From NCBI GenBank assembly GCA_025617745.1, contig CM046858.1:42081850-42145849 (forward strand): a stretch of 64,000 bases of DNA. The letters are read 5' to 3'. Position 1 is the stretch's first letter. Each line of letters starts with the position of its first letter. The notes beneath the pieces were generated by a model, which was given only the letters and a program-made list of their open reading frames with translations, ran no database searches and was not told the origin of the DNA. A program made the position numbers and the translations under genes. This DNA comes from Heliocidaris erythrogramma. Taxonomy: Eukaryota > Echinodermata > Echinoidea > Camarodonta > Echinometridae. Positions 46,451 through 56,532 of this stretch are shown piece by piece.

Positions 46451-47597
46451 ATGGCTTCGTTCACGATACCACCCCCTCCACCTCTGGACCTCGACTCCGC
46501 GAATTTAGCAACGAATTTTCGGAAGTTCAAGCAAGCTCTCAACAACTTCGAACTTGCGACGGGCATCTCCACGCGAGACGACTCGCTGCGGGTAGCGACC
46601 CTCCTCGCAGTGATCGGGCAGCCTGCCGTAGACCTGTACAACACGTTCGAATGGACTGCAGCTGCTGATGCTAAAATCCTGAACAAGGTAATCGACAAAT
46701 TCGAAATCCATTGCAAAGGACATACAAATCCTACCTATGAACGATATATCTTCAATACGAGAGTACAGAGAGAAGGCGAGAAGCCGTGATCGCATAATAC
46801 TCGGTATGAACAATGCCAACATTCGCCAACGACTGCTACGCGAACCCAAATTGAGTTTGAATGAAGCAGTAACAATTGTGCGTGCCGCCGAAGCAGCAAA
46901 TGCTCATGCAAGTGCAATCTCGAAGACTATATCCAGGCATGAGAATTCAGATACAATGAACTATGTTGCACCAACTCACAAGCGCAAACACTACGGCAAA
47001 CCGGCACAACAGAAGGTGAAGTCTCAACACAAGAATGTGTGCCGTAACTGTGGTGGACAATATCCACATGGAACTGGTGAAACTTGTCCAGCGCGAGGTA
47101 AAGTCTGTTCTTTTTGCAAAAAACTGAACCATTTTGCAAAAGTGTGCAAAGCCAGACAGAAGCAACAGGCAGAAGTGAACTTGGTTGAACCGGACATTTC
47201 GCAATCACAGCCGTCTTATAAACAGTCTGAATCTGAAGACTATCTGTTCTCAATCAATGATCCATATGAGGACAACAAGCTCCTGACTGCATCTGTGTCA
47301 ATTAACGGTGTTGAGTCTTCAGTCGTTATAGATACAGGCACAACGGTCGACATCATGAGCAAGCGGACTCTGAATGAAGTCTACAAGGACTGGAAAGGCC
47401 CGCTAGAACCCGCAGCCAGAGACGTCTATGCTTTTGGGGCAACTCGTCCTATCACGGTTTTGGGACAAATCGCGTTAACCGTACAGCACAGGAAGCAATC
47501 CCTACAGACTGTGTTCTTCGTTACAGAGCATGACGGTCCAACCCTACTCCGGTTCAACACAGCGAAATGCGCTCACATCATGAAAAGTTATTGAAAG
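46451..47597 (+). pseudogene. Gag-protease polyprotein of the LTR element, broken
   Basis: Starts at the first ATG after the 5' LTR (MASFTIPPPPPLDLD). Residues 1-110 are a capsid-like Ty3/Gypsy gag. Near 46785 a deletion shifts the frame: the first frame stops at 46787-46789, while the second (46737-47594) picks up RDRIILGMNN onward. Next come two zinc-binding knuckles (CRNC...H...C and CSFCKKLNHFAKVC), then a retropepsin domain with VVIDTGTTVD, in which D-T-G is the active-site triad, and a second conserved stretch (TVLGQIALTV). The frame stops at 47595-47597, just after the protease, where pol would start. The RNA-packaging function cannot work in one frame. Confidence 0.85.
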
Positions 47598-47851
47598 TTC
47601 AGTCATCTAGATTTCATACAAAGGAATTAATAGTCAATACTAAGCATTGGAAGCAAACTATGCAGTCTGAAAATAATACATGTTTTGTGATGACCGTATA
47701 TTTATCTGGAGTATGGTCTTTAATGATAATGGAAATATGTTATACATGGATTCCTTACAAGCGTCAAACACTATTGTACTTTTAGTGCATTGAGGTTGAT
47801 TGATTAGAACACTTTTTGATAAGTTATATTCTATGCAAAAGTAAGGAGGAA

Positions 47852-48007
47852 TGTAGTGTTGTGATTACACATGTGGCGTTCCATACACTGAAAGTAGAAG
47901 AGCAGAGAAAGGTTGAAATAATAAATCTGCACCGAGCCAGATCTACCATCAATAAACTATGGTCTAATCATCTATTTAATGGTTGTACCTATGGCTCAAA
48001 CATTATA
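47852..48007 (+). repeat. 3' LTR
   Basis: 156 bp direct repeat of 46281-46436, followed directly by the target duplication GACAG. Confidence 0.9.
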
Positions 48008-48650
48008 GACAGTGAGATGATTAACCCGTTAAAATGACGTATCCATCACTGTAGAGCCCACGATAACTTTGAAACTATTTAAGAACGTGTCTGAGAAAAC
48101 TAAATTATACCATATTTTCCACACCTAAGAATGACGGATGCCCCGCTCAGAGTATTAATCCGTGTACATCACGTCGCCATTACTAAGAAAGTGATAGTAA
48201 CTGTAACACCTTTGTAGATGGTGTTTAAGACACCTAAGAATAACCAGTTTTCACCACCACTTATTCACAGATAGGACAGTGAGATGATTAACCCGTTAAA
48301 ATGACGTATCCATCACTGTAGAGCCCACGATAACTTTGAAACTATTTAACAACGTGTCTCAGAAAACTAAATTATACCTTATTTTCCACACCTAAGAAAG
48401 ACGGATGCCCCGCTCAGAGTATTAATCCGTTTAGATCACTTCACCATTACCAAGAAAGTGATAGTAACTGTAAAACCTTTTCAGATGGTGTTTAAGACAC
48501 CGGAGAATAACCATTATTCACCACCATAAAGTCACCATTCATTCACGAACAGGACAACGCGATGATAAGACCGGTTAAAGTAACGTGATTATCACCTTTT
48601 GATTGTGTAGGACCTGTGAAACCATTATTGAACGTGCTACAATGACCAAT
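48008..48650. repeat. Tandem repeat (~270 bp unit), right part
   Basis: GAGATGATTAACCCGTTAAA begins units at 48014 and 48281 (period 267); a diverged start is at about 48561. With the LTR element removed, these units join the left part in register. Confidence 0.8.
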
Positions 48651-48934
48651 AGTTTACCGATTTTTCACTCGTAACAATTTCAAGACAGAAAACTCGTTAC
48701 ATGAGTAGGTGGCTACTAATAAGCACTTCTTTAACAGATGTATGCAAAAGCACGTTACTTTACTTACGTGATTAACTAGTTGTTTTCTGGTGAGACCAGA
48801 ACGTACAACAGCAGTTAACATTTTAAGAACACGATGACACATGTTAATTACGTTCAGATTAAGTTCGAATAGCGCCACACTAAATATTCACTTCAAATGT
48901 ATTGAGAAAAAGGTTAGTTTTTGGTGCTTTGTTT

Positions 48935-49265
48935 ACTGGGAGTCGAGTGGTTTAAACACTTGACTGGAGATGCGAAGTTTGTGGGTTCGATCCCCGACAC
49001 GGCACCTATGTCCTTGAGCAATGCACGATTTTATCTACATTGCTCCTCTCCACCCAGGTTTTAAATTGGTAGAATGAGAAAGTCACTGTGGGCGTCTGTA
49101 AAAGGCGCCTGGCAGAACGATCCCCAGTGAGTGGAGAAGGTGCGTACATTGTGTACGGGCAAGCCATGAATCCGATGACCGGGGTAATAATATCTGTAAA
49201 GCGTTTAGAGACGTCGTAGATGTATTAGGCGCTATATAAATCCAGAATAGTATTATTATTATTAT
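48935..49265 (+). mobile_element. tRNA(Ser/Leu-like)-derived SINE with GCGCTATATAAAT tail
   Basis: The head is GGGAGTCGAGTGGTTTAAAC (A box) and GTGGGTTCGATCCCC (B box), with a class-II-like long variable region. The body reads CTATGTCCTTGAGCAATGCA, CTCTCCACCCAGGT and GACCGGGGTAATAAT. The tail is AGGCGCTATATAAATCCAGA plus (ATT)n. Similar tails in echinoderm and other deuterostome SINEs are established knowledge. It is well preserved. Confidence 0.75.
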
Positions 49266-49612
49266 CAAAGACTTCTAGGCTCTGTGCTTGTTTAACTTCA
49301 AGCGGAAGCTCATTCCAAATTTCACTGCCGGTCTCTACCGGTGAATGGTTGTTTGACGATTCGGAAAAGAAGGCTGTGCACTATGTGTTTATGAGTTTAT
49401 GCCATTCCCCTCTCATCAAAATGAAGTGTATAACATCTGTACGTGACATTAAGTGTTCTTAATGAGAATGCTGAGAGTTGATAAATGTTTATAAATGCAT
49501 TCAATGCATCCTTTGTAATGTGATTATTGTGCATGGGATTTGTTTTTTATTACAAGATCGCCCAAGATCATATCACTTGTCTTGAATGTGCATTATTAAA
49601 TGTAATGTAGTT

Positions 49613-49648
49613 TTGTATCGCGGGACGTCGCGACGTCCCGCGATACAA
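49613..49648. repeat. 36 bp perfect palindrome
   Basis: Centred between 49630 and 49631, with half-site TTGTATCGCGGGACGTCG. It is GC-rich within AT-rich DNA and followed by a GCATTACATT-type microsatellite and a second small palindrome, CCGACGCGTCGG (49711-49722). Confidence 0.85.
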
Positions 49649-49749
49649 TACTACACTACATTACATTGCATTACTGACATTACATTGCATTACTACATTG
49701 CATTACATTACCGACGCGTCGGTCTAACACGGTAAAAGATAGTGATTCT

Positions 49750-50435
49750 TAATGATATTGATCATGATGAAGATGATAAAAGCAGGGGAAAATTTGGAAT
49801 CACATAGAGTAGACGGTGTAAACCTATAGATTGAGTGGGCCGGTTGCATCGAAATTATCCCCAACCAAATTTTAGTCCCAGTCCGTCCATGCCCGGGACG
49901 CATGCGCAAGCTTAAATATTTTTTTTATCATGTCACTTCTCGGTGCGCATTATATTGTAACGAGCCGACCCCGTCTCTTTCCTTTTATTATTATACTGTA
50001 GATACATGATTGGGAGTGCGTTTGTGCGATCTGGCAACACAAAGGTTTTTTACCGTGGTGTACTGCGTGTGTTGGATCGCACTAATGCACGAACTCACAA
50101 CCATGTATTAATAGTTTTATAAAACGGGACGGCAATATGATTATGAAGTCTATAAAAATGGTTACAAACCCCATAGAAACGCCAAGAGTCGCACAGTCAT
50201 GGAGGCTGTCATTTGCTTTCCTGGATGACATCACATAAGCGCAGCCAACAAAAGTCACGCGCGTTTCAGTGTGCGCATGTAATCCCTGCGCTAAAATGAC
50301 AATTAATATACGCGATTTCATTGCGTTTTAAGTTTGCACGCACCAGAGGTACGCGTACGCGCAGCTCAGCCGTGCTTTAGAGCCTTTTTGCCGTGCGTTA
50401 GTGCTTTTTTTTCACGGTCAGGATGGCTACATTCT
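49750..50435. other. No gene seen
   Basis: Contains CpG-rich words (TACGCGTACGCGCAG near 50351) but no recognisable exon or element ends. Confidence 0.4.
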
Positions 50436-50439
50436 TGAA

Positions 50440-50640
50440 CCCGTTTTATAATATACAAAATAGTGAATGGCCATGAGTGCAATGGTAGGCTACAAGATTT
50501 TGCACGAGGTGAAAGATAAGAGACCCTCTATTCAACGAGGCGCAGCCGAGTTGAATAGAGCGTCTCATCTTTCACCGAATGCAAAATCTTGTTCCATTGC
50601 ACGAATAAAGCCCATTCACTATTTGTTTTATACAACACCT
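50440..50640. mobile_element. Foldback element
   Basis: The left arm has AATAGTGAATGG, GTGCAATGG and ACAAGATTTTGCA, then GGTGAAAGAT and CTCTATTCAACG. The right arm is the complement in the same order (CGTTGAATAGAG-like to CCATTCACTATT). Arms are about 100 bp with ~85% match by eye, and the loop is short. Confidence 0.7.
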
Positions 50641-51394
50641 CGGACGTTAACGGGCTTAAAACATTTTTTTTAAAGAACAGTTTTACTAGTCCAAATATGA
50701 CCGACCAGATTCAGCGATCGATAAAATTATCAGCGCCCACTGCACTAAACTAAGCAGCAAACGTTTATCGTCCAAATTACTAAACATTTGTAGTCTAACT
50801 CGCTGAATTAACTCCAATAATCCATGTCCTAGATCTAAGACTAACTTCAGGTCCAACTAAGTCTAGATCTAACTTAACGTTAGATCTGTCTGTTGTAAAA
50901 AGTAACGGGTCCGTGGAAATGAAAGTTTTGCATGGAGCTTGTGGAAGAAGATATGTTCTGAATATTTATTTAGATTCCTGTAAGATTAGCTATTCTTTAT
51001 TTTGGTCCGCTAACGACATTGATATTTTGCAAAAAAGGATTCCAAAGTCAAACGGCTTTTTGCAAACTTACCGGTACTGTACCTCTCTAACTTAGTATTG
51101 TGAGCATCGAAGTCGGACAATAATTTATTCACCAGTTTGAATTAGCAATACAAAGTTTGGTCCTGCCATGATGTGACTTTTTTAACTTAAAAGTCAAAGA
51201 ACAAATCCTCAGGGAACAAATCAGATCTAACGTTAGTCTATGCTACGTAGCCTGCCAAACGTAAACATAATTATGTACTCTCGGCCGTTGCAGCGCGCGT
51301 CGAGTCGTCGTCGAATTGCTAGCTAGCTAGGTACGTACGTAGTGCATATTTTGTGTTGCATAATAAACTGCGCCGCGCATACCATACTTTATGT

Positions 51395-51540
51395 TTATTG
51401 TGACGTCAGAGTGCAATTTCGTTTGATCCATTTGTTCCATTGCCCGGCGATGTCACCTACCTCACATAAACTGTGTACATCGAAAGTGACGTCAGCGTGC
51501 AATGGTGTAAATGGATCAAGCGGAATTGCACGCCTGGAGA
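51395..51540. mobile_element. Short foldback element
   Basis: GTGACGTCAGAGTGCAATTT plus GATCCATTTGTTCCATTGCC is mirrored by GCAATGGTGTAAATGGATCA plus GGAATTGCACGC. Two GTGACGTCA (CRE-like) words lie at about 51400 and 51486. Confidence 0.55.
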
Positions 51541-52194
51541 ATGATACTGTTCAACATCACTTTTATCAGATGTCATGTGATTAAGAATTGACCAATGGGG
51601 TTGCAAGAATCTTAGTAGGTGTTGTATAATACGCGATGATAACGTGTAGCTTACCTTGTACGTGTATCATACACTGCAGTTCGCACTGGAAGGTAGGTAT
51701 ATGTAGTAACGAAGTTAGCTAGCTCCGACATTTGAGTTGTTCACACTTTACATCCAAATATAGCTCTTACGAAATCAGTGATCACGTATAGACTGAGGAA
51801 TTCCGTGGACTAGGAAATTATTCACAGAATAGATTGCGTGTCTGAATGTTACACTTTATTTGTGTTGAGAAATATTGGAAATTATTGTGTTGTTTGATTC
51901 TAAGCGAGTCCGTCGTACGCGCATTCGTGTATGACGTGTTGTTTAGCTTATGATGAGTTTCGATCCAACAAAAGCATGAATTACAAATTATATCACTTAT
52001 TATGAATTAATTGTTATAAGTTCTAATATGATAATTATATAAAGCATCGTAATATGGATTTGTCTTTGGTATAAAGATATGTCATTTGAGATGTATTGAA
52101 AGGAAAATAAATATGCATCTTTCTTAACAATTTATCCTTATGATTTTCGCGACGTGTAGAAAAAGGCGCGTCTCGCTCTGTAAGTAACGTAGAT

Positions 52195-52500
52195 TATGCG
52201 TTGGCCAATCAGATCGTGAAGCCAAGACAAGTTTTCCCCCACGTACGCATAGAGAGCATAAATATAAGTAGTTTTCACGAACTCGGCTGGATCATTCCCC
52301 ACAGAACCTCCGGGCCAAATAAACCTTCCCTCTCCTCAGAACTCCCCTCTCCACAGAACTCCCCCTTTTGTCTTTAATTGATTAGTATTCTCGGTACAGA
52401 ACTTATTACGCAAATTGGTAAGAATTAGCAGACTACACGTATTAATATTTGATATGGCTTTGTAATAAATAAAAGTTTGTAATATAACATAAGACTTATT
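52195..52500 (+). promoter_or_regulatory. Promoter-like stretch, perhaps a solo LTR
   Basis: GGCCAATCAG (CCAAT box, about 52203) and CATAAATATAAGTAG (TATA-like, about 52259) are ~50 bp apart. GAACCTCCGGG and a C/T-rich leader follow, and an AATAAATAAAAG polyadenylation-like word is at about 52466. This order within 300 bp is the U3-R-U5 layout of an LTR, but matching ends and a target duplication were not found. Confidence 0.3.
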
Positions 52501-53890
52501 CTTTCTATTTGAAACTTAACTAATTTATAATTAAGACAACATTATTCTGTTTGGAAATATTATGCTATATTGGTAAAGAGCATTAACACACATAATAGTA
52601 GACCAGCCAAACATCCAAAAAGGCTCTAGAAAAAGATTCGACGGCATTTTTGGGTAATGCTCGGCATCCATGCTTAAAGTCTTGAGAAAATACTGACGAA
52701 TAACGTACGTGCGGATGCCACGCGCATTTTTGCCTAAAAATGCCATTTTTGGCTCAAAATTTGAAAGTTTGTTTGACTTAATATGAATTATCTCATTAAG
52801 ACTTTTCAAGTGATATCAGATTTATTTTGAGTTTCAAGGGATAAACCCTATTAAGTTACAATTGAAAGTTGGATATTTCACACACATGTATGGCGTAATG
52901 AAACATAAAACTGTGATTTACTCAAAATAATAGGTTGTGAAAACTACCAAAATTTCAAGTTTTTTACCCAACGTAAATTTGTCATTTTAAACACTTTTTC
53001 TTGATTAAACATATCATGTATATTGTCATGTCACACACAGAAAAGAATTTATGGGATAAAGTGATAGATAACTCATTTTATGTTATCCCAAATGGAACGA
53101 TGTATTTTTACTGGATGCGCATTTTCACTGAAAAAGTCTATTTAAAGGTACATCTAGAGTGTACATGTACAAAGGCATGTTATCCCATTTATTACCCTAA
53201 ATTAAAAGATGGGCGTGACCACAAGGGATATTACCATGGCAACGGATCAGGAACAATAGAATTTAAGAAATTGTCATGTATTCGTGATTAAGAAAGTTCA
53301 AAAACACATTGTAACATTTTAAAATAATGTATCAAAAGTTTCTCACTTGATTAAAACCCAAATAAGAGTTATAAAAAGTGTCCATCGTGTTTGAAAATGG
53401 CTGTTTCCATGGAAACAGTAAGAACAAGAATGATATTTGAGCAAAATCCCCTGATGCTACCTTAAAAAGAAGTAAGTATTGATATTGACCATTATTATTT
53501 TCTCTTTTACAGGACACTCACTTATAACTTATTTTAGTAAATGGGTGATAGATGTGACTACTACATGTGTGGGCCGTTACCATGGTAACAAATATATTAT
53601 GGTGTTGTATTTCTAACAAAATACTATGGTTGTTTTCAACATGAAATAATGGTAAACATCTAATAACTTCTGCCGTTTGTTTGATTATATTAAAAATTTT
53701 AGTTAATTGGAGTAGAGCTGAATTTGATTTATAAAAATTGTTGCCATGGAAACAGAATGTTAATGAAGATGAAATCTTTCAAAGAAAGAAACGTGACCTA
53801 CCAATACAAAATAAAATGTTAAACAAGCTGTATTTGAACAATATCAAATGAATCTTATATCATTTTTCACCGTAGCTATCAGAATCAGCT
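52500..53890. other. No gene seen
   Basis: AT-rich DNA. Short CCATGGAAAC/GTTTCCATGG words recur (53403, 53745 and elsewhere) with CCATGGCAAC/GTTACCATGG variants. The 96-codon frame at 53001-53291 has no recognisable domain. Confidence 0.4.
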
Positions 53891-53902
53891 TGTTTGTCTT
53901 AA

Positions 53903-54434
53903 CGGCCAAGTCCACCCAAATAATGAGTTTAGTTGAATCAGTAGAATTAAAATCGGATAAAACTAAGAAATTTACGGCTTTTTGAAGTTTTGCATTGTTT
54001 CGTAAAACAGTGATATGCATAACATGGGATGTATGCAAATTAGTGATCCTATGATGTCATGAGTTCACTTTTCCTTTTATATTTTATTATATGAAATTTC
54101 AAATATTTCATTTTTTTATAAATGTTTATAAAGATTCTCTTCATTGTATCACAATAAGTTATAATAATGAGGATCATACACATTCTACGAGGAGTCAAAC
54201 TTTGTTTTACATTCTTGGATAAGAAAGCTGAAATATTTGAAATTTCATATAATAAAATAAAAAAGGAAAAGTGAGCTTATGGCATTATCGGCTCAATAAT
54301 TTGCATACAGCCCATGTCATGCATACCATTTTTTTCATGAAACAATGCAAAACACTTAACATTAATATATTAACCTTTGTTAAATTTAATTTTATTTTAT
54401 TGATTTAAGTCAATTTTGGGGGTGAACTTGGCCT
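53903..54434. mobile_element. TTAA-flanked inverted-repeat element (532 bp)
   Basis: The left CGGCCAAGTCCACCC and inverted right end (GGGTGAACTTGGCCT) are near-complements, with TTAA on both sides (53899-53902 and 54435-54438). The arms match over about 200 bp in diverged form (TTTTGCATTGTTTC, ATATGAAATTTCAAATATTT). The right terminus is AGGCC, close to the AGG ends at 11113 and 63028. Confidence 0.75.
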
Positions 54435-54889
54435 TTAAAGTTGGTTGCGGATGTGTTCCTCATGGACGTTGTCATGGTTAATAATGAGTTACACATCACG
54501 AAACTATTGGAGTTTAAAAATTACCACACATTCCTAATTGAACAACAAGCAAGCAAATGTCCATTCTTAATATATATATTCTGAGCTCTCAATTTAAATA
54601 TTTCTGGATATTAGAAAGAAGTGTTTTGACTAAACAGTGTCAAAATTCACCCACCCCATCAAAATTAATTCTGCATGGCTTTCATCATTTGGTCGACCAC
54701 TTGGAAGTCGGTCTCGCCAACTGCAACTTTGGGAGACACTGTTCTCCTTCTTAAATAATCAAATAGGAGTAATTTCAGGGTATGTTTAATAGGCTGGCAA
54801 TTATCTACATGATTATAGGCTAATATTTGTTGCCTTTTATACCCCTTTAATGTATCGTAATTCTCACATCCGAAAATATTGGGGGATTA

Positions 54890-54965
54890 TACAGGCCACT
54901 CCCCACCTCAAATTTCAGGGGGGGGGGGGGGTATATAACCACCAGCCCCAGCCCCACCCGCCCGG
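54890..54965. repeat. G run plus C-rich stretch
   Basis: G run at about 54919-54931, then CCAGCCCCAGCCCCACCCGCC. Eroded G-rich repeat. Confidence 0.4.
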
Positions 54966-55159
54966 GATCGACACCCATGTTTGGGAATCTCGATACCACT
55001 TAGCTATCTCTTCCCTTTACATGAAAAATCCCTGATAATTGTTCCATGTTCTAACCAATGTTGAACATCTGGCAGTCGGAGACATGCAAAAGTGGTACGT
55101 TCGGGGCGTGAACAGTTTCTCATTTTAAAAAATATCCCCAAAGTAACCTTATTAGTTAG

Positions 55160-55890
55160 CAAAAATGGACCCTTTTACTTCAGAAAAGTGTCACCTTTTC
55201 TTTCTAACCGGTGCCAGTTCCACATTATCATCAAAGTCTCCCTTATCACCTATGATAAAAGCCACCCTTAACTGGGATTACTACCCTATTCAAATCAAAC
55301 AGGTGCTACATTTTCTCTTGCAAGTATCCCTCCCCCCAGTAGTTTCTTTATAATGTGTGTTTTTTCAGCAGAATTGTTGAGAGTTCTGTTACATTACATC
55401 ACAGCACAGCAGAATCAATACTAATATTGTACTTTATTAGCTATATAAATTTATCTTATTATTACAAAATGTTCCCTTTTCACCTCTAAAAGTGTCCCTT
55501 TTGTAAATATACGTTCCTTTTGGATAAAACCCCTAATCAAATCTGATATGTACCCCTTTTCCTTCGATAAGTGCTTCTTTTCCTTTGCAACATATTTTTT
55601 TCCATTCTCATAAGCTGATAAGTACCCCTTCATCTATTATTCCCCTATTAATTCTGAGAGTTACGCGTTTAACTTAGACAAGTACCCCTATTCATTTTTT
55701 TTTTCAATAAAGTGATCCTTTCCTTCTAATAGGTGCTCCTTTTCATCTCTGTTGAGTGCCATATTTCCCCTCAATGTTATTGCCCCTATTCATTCTGATA
55801 CATGGCGTTTCCTTCCATTAAAGGGCCCTTTTGTCCCCTAAAAAAGTCATTTATTTTATAAAATATCTTGTCCTTTTAATAAGTGCGCTA
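55160..55890. repeat. Degenerate short tandem repeat
   Basis: Variants of AAGTGTCCCTTTT, AAGTACCCCTTTT, TAGGTGCTCCTTTT and CCTATTCATTCTGA recur every ~25-35 bp through the stretch. It looks like an old minisatellite with heavy decay. Confidence 0.5.
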
Positions 55891-56532
55891 GTTATCCGGG
55901 GGTAGTTTTCCAGGGGGTAGTTGTTCTAGAATCGGTCATAAGGCATTTTATGTCGTCATACTGAATACGATTGTGCCCGCCCCGCTTCGGAGAAAGAAGA
56001 TCCCGCTTATGCTACCAATTATTATTTTTTATTGTATGTATTCTTTATTCGCTCTTTAAAAGCACATGCAACAATATACAAAATCCATACAAAAATATAC
56101 ATTTTACATATAGCATAAAAATTAACAAGATAAAAAGATACCAACAATAATAACACCCACACATAAAATGTAAAATAAAATTGCAAGGGGATGCTGCAAA
56201 AGAGAAACCGCCACAGCAACGAAATCGTCGATGACCCCCAAAGGATTACGTGTTATAAATACTCCACACACGCCCCCAAGAGAAAGCTCAGACTCCAAAC
56301 GATTCACCACAATACCAAACCATTACACTACAAGACTACTGAGAGACGACGCGACCCCCACACCAGCACAAGCAGGGGAAAAGCGAAAACTTCCCCCCGC
56401 CCACGCAGCTACGGGCCCGCGCCACCCCCGGCAGAGAAACACATATCACAGACAACCCCCCCCCCCCCCCCCCCACACACACACATCAACACTTAGACTT
56501 GGACGATATCCCGCAACACCCTAAGTCTAAGA

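Larger units (their letters stand above)
46281..48007 (+). mobile_element. Non-autonomous Ty3/Gypsy-type LTR retrotransposon (1,727 bp)
   Basis: Two 156 bp LTRs (46281-46436 and 47852-48007) begin TGTAGTGTTG and end CATTATA. They are flanked by the 5 bp duplication GACAG (46276-46280 and 48008-48012). A TGGCGACGAGAG primer-binding-like word follows the 5' LTR, and a purine tract (AAAAGTAAGGAGGAA) precedes the 3' LTR. The interior encodes only gag and protease; reverse transcriptase, RNase H and integrase are absent. Few LTR differences point to a recent insertion. It sits in the ~270 bp tandem array. Confidence 0.9.

Noticed and set aside
46927..47253. Minus-strand frames of 85-108 codons
   Set aside because: They are antisense shadows of the gag-protease frame.
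53001..53291. 96-codon frame with several Cys and Tyr
   Set aside because: No domain recognised, AT-rich flanks, no splice sites; likely chance.
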